64,000 nucleotides of DNA. It comes from Cellvibrio japonicus Ueda107 (GTDB lineage Bacteria; Pseudomonadota; Gammaproteobacteria; Pseudomonadales; Cellvibrionaceae). Made by a program: the position numbers and the translations under genes. Below the pieces are notes generated by a model. That model was not told the origin of the DNA. It did not search any database and was given only the letters and a program-made list of their open reading frames with translations. Shown piece by piece: positions 27,170 through 36,192 of this stretch (within the stretch, counting starts at the first letter, position 1; every line of letters starts with the position of its first letter). The stretch spans positions 988,501 through 1,052,500 of the forward strand of contig NC_010995.1 of NCBI RefSeq assembly GCF_000019225.1, read 5' to 3'.

Positions 27170-27197
27170 ATTATGCCGCTTTAAAGTCGATTGTCAA
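27170..27197 (-). promoter_or_regulatory. rpsT: Sigma-70 promoter of rpsT
   Basis: On the minus strand TTGACA (27197-27192) and CATAAT (27175-27170) are separated by 16 bases, giving 11 of 12 consensus bases. Transcription would start about 85 bases before the rpsT ATG, leaving a leader of the kind through which S20 can repress its own translation. Confidence 0.8.
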
Positions 27198-27348
27198 CCG
27201 TAACCTGGTCAGGCCTTATCCAGTTTTTAGTGGGGCAAAACCTTGGTATCTGTGCCGAATTGGACGCAAGCTGGTAGTATCCGTGCTTAAAACTTCCGCC
27301 CTTGAAACATTGAGTCTCTAATACGATCCGCCAATGGGGAGCCAGAGA

Positions 27349-29451
27349 GTGCCTGCGTCTGACGACAACGATAAAACCAACGACCGTCGCCTGAAGGATG
27401 TAGCTGCTGAAAGGCAGGTTGATAAGGCATTCCCGGCTTCCTCACAGGAGAAAAGCCCTGCTGTTGGCGATAGCGACTTTGGTGCCCCTACCCGGATTGC
27501 GCCGGGTGGCAGCGAGGCAAGCCGATCTGTACCTGCGGTTACACCGCCGGTTAAATCCCCGGGTGCGGCCGGGGACGGCCAGTTAACCCAATACAGTGTC
27601 CACCATAGCCATTCCGCCGGTTTTGCCCAGGCGCGGGAACTGGTCGCCCAATCCATGAGTAGCGGCATGCTGCTGAAAAAGCGTTTTTTGCTGGAAGAGG
27701 TTCTGGGTGAGGGGGGGATGGGGACAGTCTATAAGACCAAGGACCTGCGTAAGGTCGAGGCCGAAGACCCGAATCCCTATATTGCGACCAAGGTGCTGAA
27801 CTCGGCTTTCAAGGATCACCCCGATGCCTTTGTGACCCTGCAGCAGGAGGCGGCAAAATCCCAGACCCTGGCCCACCCCAATATTGTTACCGTGCATGAT
27901 TTTGACCGCGATGGTGACACCTTATATATGACGATGGAGCTGCTGGAGGGCGAACCCCTCGACAAGCTGCTCAAGGCGCGGCGTAACAAGGGCTTGCCCA
28001 AGCCGCAGGTATTAACCATCACCCGCGACCTGTGTGCGGCCTTGTCTTATGCCCACCAGCGTCAATTAATCCATGCCGATTTCAAGCCCGGCAATATCTA
28101 TGTAACGCGTGATGGCCATGCCAAGGTACTGGATTTCGGCATCGCTCGCGCCGCTTCCAAGGAGTCGCAAAAGCACAAATTTGATGCGGGCCAACTGGGC
28201 GCCCTGACACCCGCCTATGCCACTATCGAAATGGTTAAGGATGAACCTATCAGTTATAGCGACGATGTGTATGCACTGGCCTGCGTGGTCTACGAAATGC
28301 TGACGGGGCGCCATCCCTACAATAATCGCTCGGCCCTGGAGGCCTGCCAGCAGAAACAGAAGCCGGCGCGTCCGGAGGTGCTGACTGCCCGTGAGTGGAA
28401 AGCCCTGAGCCATGCCCTGGCCTTGGAAAAGGCGGCGCGTACACCTGACATTCAGGCATTTGTGCGAGAGTTGTTCCCGCGCCGTGGCGCCATGCTGATG
28501 CGCGCTGCGTTGGGCGTTGCGGCTGTATCGCTGCTGGGAGCAGGTTGGTTTGGTTTCCAGCAGTACCAGGAGCAGCTTGATAATGCCCGGCTGGTAGCAG
28601 AAAAGCTGACGGCAGCGCAGCAGTGCTTTGCCCGTAGCGATTTTACCTGTGCGATTGAGCAGAGCCTGGTGGCGGTGAGCCTGGATCCGGAAAATACCGC
28701 GGCTGCGCAATTGCTCGATGCTGCCCAGCAGGCCAAACAGTATCGCGCCGACGAGGAAAAAGTCATTTCGCTCCTGGCAGAAGCTAACCGCTGCCTGAGT
28801 GAAGGGGATGCGACCTGTGTCCAGGTTAAGGCGCGCGATGTCCTGGCGCTGAGTGAAGACAACCTGGCCGCACGCACGTTATTGGATACGGCAACCCGGC
28901 AGTTGCAGCATCAGGCCATCGAGCAGCTGGTATTGCAGGCCGATAATTGCCTGGCGCAGGACGACCTGTCATGTGCCGAACTTTTTTCCGCTAAGGCCAA
29001 GGATATAGACGGGTCAAATCCTGCCAGTCTGGCGTTGACGCAGCGTGTCCAGGCGCGCCAGGAGGCATTGCGTGCGCAACAGGAGACGCGCGCGCAGCAG
29101 GTGCAGCGCGGTTTGGGGGAGGCCAATCAATGCTTTATGCGCAAGGATTACTTATGCACCCTGGCGGCGAGCGAAAAAGTGCTGGCCATAGAGCCTGCCA
29201 ATACCCAGGCGATTGAGTTAAGGCAGTCCGCCAGCTTGGCCCGGCAACAGGCGCGTGAACTGGCGCAAAAAGTTGACAAGCTCCTGGTTGATGCCAATGC
29301 CTGTATGGAGAAAAAGAATTATTCTTGCGCCATTGCCAAGGCGGAGTCGGCGTTGGACCTGGCACCGGGGCATCGCCAGGCCCTGGCGCTAAAACAAAGC
29401 GCCCAGGAGACGCAGCGCAAGCTCAAGGAATCGGGATTTAACATTCAATAA
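27349..29451 (+). CDS. Membrane Ser/Thr protein kinase with five periplasmic Cx7C repeats
   Basis: GTG 27349 is preferred because GGGGAG lies seven bases upstream; ATG 27334 is the alternative. Of 700 residues, about 1-105 are a disordered Pro/Ser/Ala region and about 112-370 a Hanks-type kinase (LGEGGMGTVYK loop, IATKVL lysine, HAD at 242-244, LDFGIARA). One membrane helix lies at about 380-402. The C-terminal half has five TPR-like repeats, each with a Cx7C pair (Cys 426/434, 482/490, 534/542, 595/603, 652/660). The catalytic loop has HAD instead of HRD but keeps the catalytic Asp. A cytosolic kinase controlled by a disulfide-braced periplasmic sensor is inferred. The next gene, 39 bases downstream, encodes a secreted protein. 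Confidence 0.88.
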   Translation: MPASDDNDKTNDRRLKDVAAERQVDKAFPASSQEKSPAVGDSDFGAPTRIAPGGSEASRSVPAVTPPVKSPGAAGDGQLTQYSVHHSHSAGFAQARELVAQSMSSGMLLKKRFLLEEVLGEGGMGTVYKTKDLRKVEAEDPNPYIATKVLNSAFKDHPDAFVTLQQEAAKSQTLAHPNIVTVHDFDRDGDTLYMTMELLEGEPLDKLLKARRNKGLPKPQVLTITRDLCAALSYAHQRQLIHADFKPGNIYVTRDGHAKVLDFGIARAASKESQKHKFDAGQLGALTPAYATIEMVKDEPISYSDDVYALACVVYEMLTGRHPYNNRSALEACQQKQKPARPEVLTAREWKALSHALALEKAARTPDIQAFVRELFPRRGAMLMRAALGVAAVSLLGAGWFGFQQYQEQLDNARLVAEKLTAAQQCFARSDFTCAIEQSLVAVSLDPENTAAAQLLDAAQQAKQYRADEEKVISLLAEANRCLSEGDATCVQVKARDVLALSEDNLAARTLLDTATRQLQHQAIEQLVLQADNCLAQDDLSCAELFSAKAKDIDGSNPASLALTQRVQARQEALRAQQETRAQQVQRGLGEANQCFMRKDYLCTLAASEKVLAIEPANTQAIELRQSASLARQQARELAQKVDKLLVDANACMEKKNYSCAIAKAESALDLAPGHRQALALKQSAQETQRKLKESGFNIQ

Positions 29452-29490
29452 GCCGCGACCACGCGGACCACACGTCAGGGTAGGTGTTTT

Positions 29491-30171
29491 ATGCGCAAGT
29501 TATTGTTGGTCTTTACACTTTTCGCATTCGCAGCGGGACAGGTGCAGGCCTTTGACCTTAAGGATCTGGCCCGTAATATCGACCGCTCCTATAAATGCAA
29601 GAGCGGTGACCAATCCTGTAAAAACCGCGAGCGGCTCAAGGCGGTAGCGCGCGTTGCGGCGATTGCCGGCGCGGTGGCGCTGATTACCAAAATGGTTATT
29701 GACTATCGCTCCCAGCGCACATCGGGCGCGGACGAGGTGGCTGCCGAATACAAGGCACAAAATGCCCAGTTACCCCTGGAGCCGGTGGCAACCGAATACA
29801 CCACCAAAACCCTGCCTGGCCCAGTGGTAGAGCCTGGAAAACCGGTGGTAATCCAGTCGGACATCGTGGTGGTTCCGGGTACCAAAAAGCAAAAAACGCT
29901 GATTGAAGAGCGTATTACCATCTATGACAACGAGGACAATACCAAGGCATTAAACAACCTGACCAAAGCGGTGAATGCCAAAACCAAAACCGGTGGCCGC
30001 TACCAGAATGAGTTTTCCTTTACCCTGCCGGAAGGTTTGCCCCAGGGGGTGTATCCCATCAAAACCCAGTTATTGCTGGATGGTAAGGTCGTCAGCGATG
30101 CCAGCAACGATATCCAACTGGTGATGCATGTGAATGAGCGCGGTGCCATGCAGGTGGTCGCTATGCGTTGA
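29491..30171 (+). CDS. Secreted or inner-membrane protein next to the kinase, function unknown
   Basis: The 226-residue protein begins with a signal peptide (LLLVFTLFAFAAGQVQA, cleavage before FDL). A Cys pair follows (CKSGDQSC at about 37-44), then a hydrophobic segment (VAAIAGAVALITKMVI, about 54-69) and a mostly beta domain (about 110-226) with the look of an immunoglobulin-like fold. GTAGG lies upstream of the ATG. It is co-transcribed with the kinase gene. The cysteine spacing echoes the kinase repeats. It could be the kinase ligand or partner; I do not recognise a family. Confidence 0.75.
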   Translation: MRKLLLVFTLFAFAAGQVQAFDLKDLARNIDRSYKCKSGDQSCKNRERLKAVARVAAIAGAVALITKMVIDYRSQRTSGADEVAAEYKAQNAQLPLEPVATEYTTKTLPGPVVEPGKPVVIQSDIVVVPGTKKQKTLIEERITIYDNEDNTKALNNLTKAVNAKTKTGGRYQNEFSFTLPEGLPQGVYPIKTQLLLDGKVVSDASNDIQLVMHVNERGAMQVVAMR

Positions 30172-30230
30172 TGGGGGTGGACACTATCAATACGACCAAT
30201 AAACAGGCACTGGCATAGCGCTGGTATAAA

Positions 30231-30253
30231 AAGGCACCTTCGGGTGCCTTTTT
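30231..30253. terminator. Bidirectional terminator with UUCG loop
   Basis: AAGGCACC-TTCG-GGTGCCTT is an 8-bp stem closed by the stable TTCG tetraloop, with TTT on the right and a TATAA(A) tract on the left. It ends the kinase operon on the plus strand and murU on the minus strand. Confidence 0.92.
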
Positions 30254-30256
30254 ACA

Positions 30257-30961
30257 TTATCGCGATGTTGCTGTTGCCTGGAGCTGTTGTTCCAGTGCAT
30301 GCAAACGCTCCGGTGTGCCTATATCACTCCATTGGCCTGTGTGGACCTCAGCGCTCAGTTGTCCGCGATCGATCGCATGGCGCAACACTTCGACCAGCGG
30401 GAATTTGTGGCGCCGATGTGGATAAGTGGCGATGAGTTCCGGACGTAGCAGACTGATCCCTGCAAAGGTGTAGCGCCATGGATGCTGCTGTTGCGGATCG
30501 GGCAGCAGGTATTGCTGTGCTCCCAGGGCAAAGTCTCCCCGGGGGTGAAAGTCCGGATTGGGGATCAGCAGCAAATGCCCCATCTGCGTTTCGCGCAGCC
30601 GGTGTTGGCTGAACTGGCGCAAATCCAGGTCGCACCAGACATCCCCGTTGATCAGGAGAAAAGGCGATTCGCCCAGCAGGGGTAATGCCTTGAGCAGGGC
30701 GCCGCCGGTTTCCAGGGGTTCGGGCTCTTCCGAGTAAATCACTTCCAGTCCATAGCGCTGTCCATCGCCGACATAGGCGCGGATTTTATCGCCCAGGTAC
30801 GCCAGGTTGATAATGACCTGGGTGATGCCGGCGGCAGGTAGTTTTTCGAGGTGATAGTCGAGTAGCGGCTTGCCGCCCAGGGGCAGCATGGGTTTGGGCA
30901 GGTGGTTTGTCAGCGGGCGCATGCGCTGCCCCAGTCCCGCTGCCAGGATCATGGCCTTCAT
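30257..30961 (-). CDS. murU: N-acetylmuramate-1-phosphate uridylyltransferase
   Basis: The 234-residue nucleotidyltransferase starts MKAMILAAGLGQRMRPLTNHLPKP, the sugar-nucleotidyltransferase signature. NGDVWCDLD near residue 105 is the metal-binding Asp motif. On sequence alone it could be a mannose-1-phosphate guanylyltransferase. The four-base overlap with amgK and the location beside lptD match the Pseudomonas amgK-murU pair. In that pathway MurU makes UDP-MurNAc from recycled MurNAc 1-phosphate, by-passing the de novo route blocked by fosfomycin. Confidence 0.9.
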   Translation of the reverse strand: MKAMILAAGLGQRMRPLTNHLPKPMLPLGGKPLLDYHLEKLPAAGITQVIINLAYLGDKIRAYVGDGQRYGLEVIYSEEPEPLETGGALLKALPLLGESPFLLINGDVWCDLDLRQFSQHRLRETQMGHLLLIPNPDFHPRGDFALGAQQYLLPDPQQQHPWRYTFAGISLLRPELIATYPHRRHKFPLVEVLRHAIDRGQLSAEVHTGQWSDIGTPERLHALEQQLQATATSR

Positions 30962-32022
30962 GCGGGTAGCCCGTTCGCCATTGGCACATCATCCCCGGCG
31001 GTTTGGTAATCGCTGTACCAGGGTTGCTGCCGGGCCAGGGGAAGTAGCTGGGTGTTAAACCAATCGGCAAAAGGATGCAGCTCCTGGTATTGCCCGGCGG
31101 TTTCCAGGGTGTAGCGAATCACCAGTGGCAAGTCCTGCAGGTAGCCCGGTTTGCCATCGCGCAGTTGCAGGCGGGCAAAAATGCCCAGCACCTTGATATG
31201 GCGCTGTAGGCCCATCCAGTCAAACCAGCGCAGGAATTGACGGCTATCAACCCCCACCAGCTTGTCGGCTTGGCTCAGCTCCAGGTAGTAGGCCAGGGCC
31301 CAGCGCTTTACCGTCTCCTGTGGCCAGCGCTTGTAGCAGTCCTTCAACAGGGATGCCAGGTCATAGGTCAAGGCACCCCAAAGCGCCCCCTGGAAGTCGA
31401 TGATGCCCAGGCTGCCGTTATCGCGCAGGATCAGGTTGCGCGAGTGGTAGTCGCGATGTACTAGCACCTGTGGTTGTTCCAGGGCATTTTCCTCCAGGCG
31501 ATTAAAGAGCTGGTTGAGCAACTGGCGTTCGGCGGCATCGGGGGAATAGCCAAGCAGGGCAGTGGCAAACCAATCGATAAAGATTTCCAGTTCGCGCCGC
31601 AACAGGGCGCGATCATAGCGGGGGATAAGCCCTGGCTGATCCGGACTGTCCTGCAATTGCTGCAGGTTACTCATGGCCAGGGCATAGAGCCAATCGGCAT
31701 TGTCGGGGGTGAGTGCCCTGGAGAGCAGTTGATCGCCAAAGTCTTCTACCAGCAGGAATCCCTGGCTGGCATCTACCGCAACAATCTGCGGTGTTACCAG
31801 GCCCTGCTGGCGTAAATACTCAGCCAGGGCAACAAATTGGTGGGTATCTTCTGTCGCGGGCGGCGCATCTACCGCCAGCAGGGGTTGTTTGGCGGTATAG
31901 CGGAAATAGCGCCTGAAGCCTGCATCACTTCCCAACGGGTGCAATAGCGGCGGTTGGGGATGCCCGGGTTCTACCTGGGTAATCCAGTTTGCAAGTGCTA
32001 ACTTTCGGTTGTCGCCGCTCAT
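30958..32022 (-). CDS. amgK: Anomeric N-acetylmuramate/N-acetylglucosamine kinase
   Basis: The 354-residue protein has the aminoglycoside-phosphotransferase fold. It shows the catalytic loop LVHRDYHSRNLIL (near 194-206) and the metal-binding IIDFQGALWGALTYDLASLL segment (near 216). It phosphorylates the anomeric hydroxyl of MurNAc and GlcNAc released during wall turnover and feeds MurU, whose gene overlaps its stop by four bases. It is transcribed divergently from lptD, as in pseudomonads. Confidence 0.92.
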   Translation of the reverse strand: MSGDNRKLALANWITQVEPGHPQPPLLHPLGSDAGFRRYFRYTAKQPLLAVDAPPATEDTHQFVALAEYLRQQGLVTPQIVAVDASQGFLLVEDFGDQLLSRALTPDNADWLYALAMSNLQQLQDSPDQPGLIPRYDRALLRRELEIFIDWFATALLGYSPDAAERQLLNQLFNRLEENALEQPQVLVHRDYHSRNLILRDNGSLGIIDFQGALWGALTYDLASLLKDCYKRWPQETVKRWALAYYLELSQADKLVGVDSRQFLRWFDWMGLQRHIKVLGIFARLQLRDGKPGYLQDLPLVIRYTLETAGQYQELHPFADWFNTQLLPLARQQPWYSDYQTAGDDVPMANGLPA

Positions 32023-32198
32023 ACCGGGTCCAGTCTATCGGGGAGAAGGCGGATTCTACTCCAGCGCGGGTGATGAATTCATTCCCTGAGTGCGCCGATT
32101 GCAGTAGAATCGCGGCAATTTTTTCGGTGAAATACCTGGCGCCGCCTGCTCGTCGCCCCGTCCGCCAGCGCGGACCCGCCCATGAGAGATAGCTGTTA

Positions 32199-34778
32199 AT
32201 GGCCCCAACCCGACATTCCCGCGCGCGCAATCCGACGGCTTTACACCTTTTATCGCGCTTTCCGCTGTCGCGCCTGGCACATGCCCTGGCGCTGCACTCC
32301 CTGTATTTATCGCTGGGGATGGCTGCCGGTATGTCCGCTATGCAGGGCGCCTGGGCTGACAGTGTCGATGAAGGCGTGGCGCGTCGCCTGGACTGGGTGC
32401 CTTTGGAGGAACTGACGGAAGAGCAGCGCAAAACGGTACCTACTGCCTGCTGTGGTGCCTATATTGCTCCCGCCCGTACCGATCCCGAGGCAGATATGGA
32501 CCCGGAGAAGGCGAGTTTGCTGGGGTCTGCCAATATGTCCGAGCTGGAACAGCAGTCCACGGTGGTGCTGCGCGAGGATGTACGCCTGACCCAGGGGCGG
32601 CGCTCTATTTCTACCGATTTGTTCAAGCTGGATAAGGAGTCCTCCGAGGCGGAGTTGCGCGGCAATATCATGATGCGTGAGCCGGGCTTGCTGGTGCGGG
32701 CGGAAAGTGCGCGGATGAATATCCAGAGCGGCGACGGTCGCCTTGATAATGCCGAGTTCGTGCTCTACGAAACCCGCATCCATGGCCGTGCCGACAGCCT
32801 GGAGAAGTTTGGCGATAACGTCATAGTGCTTGAAGGCGGCAGCCTTACCAGTTGTGAGCCGGGAGATAACACCTGGTCTATTGAAGGCTCCAATATCACC
32901 ATCCACAACGACAAACGCTACGGTACCGCCAAGCATATGCGCCTTGAGGTGCTGGATGTGCCTGTGGCCTATGCTCCCTACTTCCGGTTTCCGGTGGGGC
33001 CCGACCGACTGACAGGGTTTTTATTTCCCTCCATTGGTGTGGGAACGGACGGTATCACTGAACTCAGTGTTCCCTTTTACTGGAATATCGCCCCCAACCT
33101 GGATGCCACCCTGACGCCCCGCTACCTGGATGATCACGGTTATCTTTTCTATAGCGAAGTGCGCCATATGTCGCCGCACTTTGATACAGAGTTCAGTGGC
33201 AGTTTTCTGCACAATGATCGCGACGGACTGAGCAAGCGCCAGCGCTCACAGCTGGAGCAGGGCCTGATCAGCGAGGATGAGGTATACCTGTATCGCGGTG
33301 AAGACCGCTGGCAGTACAACCTGTTTCAGGAAGGCGGCCGCAACCAGCGCTGGCATACCGAAATTGATTACACCGAAGTCAGTGATACCGACTACATTCG
33401 CGACATTGATCGCGGCGCTGTGGATTTGAATCGCGAAGCCTATGTGCGGCAAAAATTCCTGATGAGCTATGTGGGTCGCAACTGGCAGCTGAGCGCAAAA
33501 GCGGAAGAGCTGCAGTTGCTGACGGAAACCCAGCTACCTTACCGCGAGCTACCGCGTATCAATGCCAATGGTCGCTACCGGTTCAATGACTGGGTACTGG
33601 AGCTGCGCAACGAATTTACCCATTTCTCGCAGAATACCCATTACGAATTGCCCACCGATAACCTGATCTTCGGTGATCGTATGCGCGCGGACTATGGTTT
33701 CGGATGGGACAAAGAATTTACCGCCGGTTTTATCAAACCGCGCGTCGGTGTCAAGATGCTGGGCTACCAGTTGGAGGAAGACAGCCTGGTCGCGGGCGCT
33801 GATGCCGAGCCAGGCTTTATCACGCCCCAGGGCTCGCTCGACATGGGCTTGTATTTTGAGCGCGATAAAACCCTGTTCAACAAGGGCTTTACCCAAACAC
33901 TGGAGCCGCGGGTTTTTTATCTTTACCGCGATTATGAAAACCAGGACTCGCTCTTTGGCCTGACCGCCAACAACCGCTACCTGAATTTTGATAGTTCGAT
34001 ACTGCCGCTGACGTACCAGCAGTTATTCCGCGATTCGCGCTTTTCGGGCGGGGACCGCCTGGATGATACCAACCAGATTACCTTTGGCCTGACCTCGCGT
34101 TTTATCGACAATCGCGATGGTGTAGAGCGGCTGCGCCTGGGGATTGGCCAGATTACCTACCTGGAAGATCGCAATATCAGCCTGACTGCCCAGGCAGACG
34201 AGTTGGCGCGCAACCGCGAGACCAGCTCGATGATTGCCGGCCTGGTATCCGGGCAAATAGGCGATAACCTGCGTTTTACTAACGATATTACCTACGATCA
34301 ATACAATGACCAGCTCTATGCCTTGAGCAGCAGTGTCCGCTATATGGATGATAAGTACCGTATCGTGAATTTTGGCTACAGGTTCAGCCGTGATCGCCAA
34401 TCGTTAAGCCCTATAAACCCGATTCCTGTGCGCGGCGAGGATCTGAGCCAGCTGGATATCTCGACCCTGTGGCCTGTGGCCAACCAGTGGTCTGTGATTG
34501 CACGGGCCAATTACGATTTTAACTACAATGCGGAACTCGATGCCTTTGTGGGGCTCGAATACGACGATTGTTGCTATCGTGTCCGCCTGCTGGCACGTCG
34601 GTGGGTGGATTTTGACCTTACGTCCAACTTCCTGGAGTCGCTCGACAGAGATGATTTCGACCAGGGGATCTTTGTAGAAATCCAGCTCAAGGGTATTGGC
34701 AGCCTGAGTCGCCGCATCAGTACCCTGCTGGACAAGGCAATTATCGGCTTCACCGAGCGTGAGCAGGCTTTACAATAA
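32199..34778 (+). CDS. lptD: LPS-assembly outer-membrane protein LptD
   Basis: The 859-residue precursor has a signal sequence ending near AWA-DS (residue 53). An OstA/LptA-like beta-jellyroll domain (about 110-260) and the 26-strand LptD barrel follow. Four cysteines typical of the family are present: a vicinal pair (84-85, ACCGAY), one in LTSCEPGD, and the vicinal C-terminal pair in DDCCYRVRL. These form the disulfides that lock the translocon. It inserts lipopolysaccharide into the outer leaflet with LptE. The surA gene follows 25 bases later. Confidence 0.96.
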   Translation: MAPTRHSRARNPTALHLLSRFPLSRLAHALALHSLYLSLGMAAGMSAMQGAWADSVDEGVARRLDWVPLEELTEEQRKTVPTACCGAYIAPARTDPEADMDPEKASLLGSANMSELEQQSTVVLREDVRLTQGRRSISTDLFKLDKESSEAELRGNIMMREPGLLVRAESARMNIQSGDGRLDNAEFVLYETRIHGRADSLEKFGDNVIVLEGGSLTSCEPGDNTWSIEGSNITIHNDKRYGTAKHMRLEVLDVPVAYAPYFRFPVGPDRLTGFLFPSIGVGTDGITELSVPFYWNIAPNLDATLTPRYLDDHGYLFYSEVRHMSPHFDTEFSGSFLHNDRDGLSKRQRSQLEQGLISEDEVYLYRGEDRWQYNLFQEGGRNQRWHTEIDYTEVSDTDYIRDIDRGAVDLNREAYVRQKFLMSYVGRNWQLSAKAEELQLLTETQLPYRELPRINANGRYRFNDWVLELRNEFTHFSQNTHYELPTDNLIFGDRMRADYGFGWDKEFTAGFIKPRVGVKMLGYQLEEDSLVAGADAEPGFITPQGSLDMGLYFERDKTLFNKGFTQTLEPRVFYLYRDYENQDSLFGLTANNRYLNFDSSILPLTYQQLFRDSRFSGGDRLDDTNQITFGLTSRFIDNRDGVERLRLGIGQITYLEDRNISLTAQADELARNRETSSMIAGLVSGQIGDNLRFTNDITYDQYNDQLYALSSSVRYMDDKYRIVNFGYRFSRDRQSLSPINPIPVRGEDLSQLDISTLWPVANQWSVIARANYDFNYNAELDAFVGLEYDDCCYRVRLLARRWVDFDLTSNFLESLDRDDFDQGIFVEIQLKGIGSLSRRISTLLDKAIIGFTEREQALQ

Positions 34779-34803
34779 AAGAGTGAATAGAGTGATCAAT
34801 GTA

Positions 34804-36105
34804 ATGAAAAGTGGTTTGGTGAAACTGGGTAAGGGCATGTTGTTGGGCAGCCTGCTGGTCTATGCCGGTTGGCTACAAGCGCAACCGCGTACGGTGGAGC
34901 TGGATCGTGTCGTTGCTATTGTGGACGATGACGTTGTGTTGGAGTCCGAGTTAAACGAGCGCAAGGCGTCTATCATGGAGCGTCTGCAGGGCCAGTATCA
35001 GCAACTGCCACCGGAAGATGTACTCAATAAGCAAATCCTTGAACAATTAATCGTCGAGCGCATTGAACTGGGCCTGGCCAAACGCTATGACATCAGTATT
35101 GATGAAGCGGAAATCGACCAGGCAATTGCCCGTATTGCCCAGAAAAACCAGGTTTCGGCGGCGGCTTTGGAAGCAGACCTTAAACGCCAGGGGCTGGATA
35201 TGAGTGGCTTGCGTGAGCAATTGCGCAAGGATTTAACCATCAACCAGCTGCAGCAGGGTGTGGTTAACAGCCGCATAAAAATCAGCGAACAGGATATTGA
35301 TAACTTCCTGGCCTCCAGTGACGGTAAATATGCGACCTCACCGGACTACCATATAGGCCATATCCTGATTTCCGTTTCCAGCTCGGCGGATGCAGAAATG
35401 GTCGAGCAAGCGGAAAACCAGGCCAATGATATCTACAAAAAATTGCAGGGCGGGGCAGACTTTGCCCAGATGGCTATCAGCTATTCGAAAGACCAGGCTG
35501 CATTGCAAGGCGGTGATATAGGTTGGCGCAAGCTGGCGCAATTGCCGGAGCTCTTTGGTAACGAAATGATGAAGCTGTCACCCGGCCAGGTTTCCAAACC
35601 TTTCCGCAGTGGTGCCGGGTTCCATATCCTGAAAAATATTGAACAGCGCGGTGGTGGTGCACAGATGGTGGAGCAAACCCATGCGCGCCATATCCTGGTG
35701 AAAACCTCTGAGATTATGGATGACCGCCAGGCGCGTGAAAAATTGTTGGGCCTGCGCGAACGCATCCTCAAGGGCGAAGACTTTGCCAAGCTGGCGCGTG
35801 AAAATTCCGAGGATACCGGCTCTATGCTCAGCGGCGGTGACCTGGGTTGGTCGACGCCCGGCATGTTTGTTCCGGCATTTGAAGAAGCTATGGCACAAAC
35901 CGGCATTGGCGATATCAGCCGTCCCTTCAAAAGCCAGTTTGGCTGGCATATCCTGCAAGTCCTCGAACGTCGCCAAACCGACATGAGCGACCGTATGAAG
36001 CGCAACCAGGCTGCCAATGTGCTGCGTTCGCGCCGCTTTGATGAAGAGTTCCAGTTGTGGTTGACCCAAATCCGCGAAGAAGCCTACGTCGAAATTAAAC
36101 TCTGA
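34804..36105 (+). CDS. surA: Periplasmic chaperone and prolyl isomerase SurA
   Basis: The frame begins inside lptD at a GTG (34759), but ATG 34804 gives a normal signal peptide (GKGMLLGSLLVYAGWLQAQ) and 433 residues; in-frame GTGs at 34783 and 34792 are alternatives. An N-terminal chaperone domain is followed by two parvulin domains (about 165-265 and 275-375, starting HIGHILISVSS and HARHILVKTS) and a C-terminal helix. SurA escorts outer-membrane proteins, including LptD encoded immediately upstream, to the BAM complex. Confidence 0.95.
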   Translation: MKSGLVKLGKGMLLGSLLVYAGWLQAQPRTVELDRVVAIVDDDVVLESELNERKASIMERLQGQYQQLPPEDVLNKQILEQLIVERIELGLAKRYDISIDEAEIDQAIARIAQKNQVSAAALEADLKRQGLDMSGLREQLRKDLTINQLQQGVVNSRIKISEQDIDNFLASSDGKYATSPDYHIGHILISVSSSADAEMVEQAENQANDIYKKLQGGADFAQMAISYSKDQAALQGGDIGWRKLAQLPELFGNEMMKLSPGQVSKPFRSGAGFHILKNIEQRGGGAQMVEQTHARHILVKTSEIMDDRQAREKLLGLRERILKGEDFAKLARENSEDTGSMLSGGDLGWSTPGMFVPAFEEAMAQTGIGDISRPFKSQFGWHILQVLERRQTDMSDRMKRNQAANVLRSRRFDEEFQLWLTQIREEAYVEIKL

Positions 36106-36122
36106 TCGACTTTAGGTCCCAG

Positions 36123-36175
36123 ACGGCTAAGACAATCCGCTAGAATGGCGGACTTGTTTTAGCCGTTTTCTTTTG
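36123..36175 (+). terminator. Long terminator-like hairpin between surA and pdxA
   Basis: ACGGCTAAGACAATCCGC (36123-36140) pairs with 36148-36166, with one mismatch and one bulge, around a seven-base loop. TTTTCTTTT follows. It should terminate the lptD-surA transcript. A TAGAAT in the loop could be a -10 for pdxA, which starts only 18 bases later. Confidence 0.75.
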
Positions 36176-36192
36176 GTGCCCAGGATGTTGTC

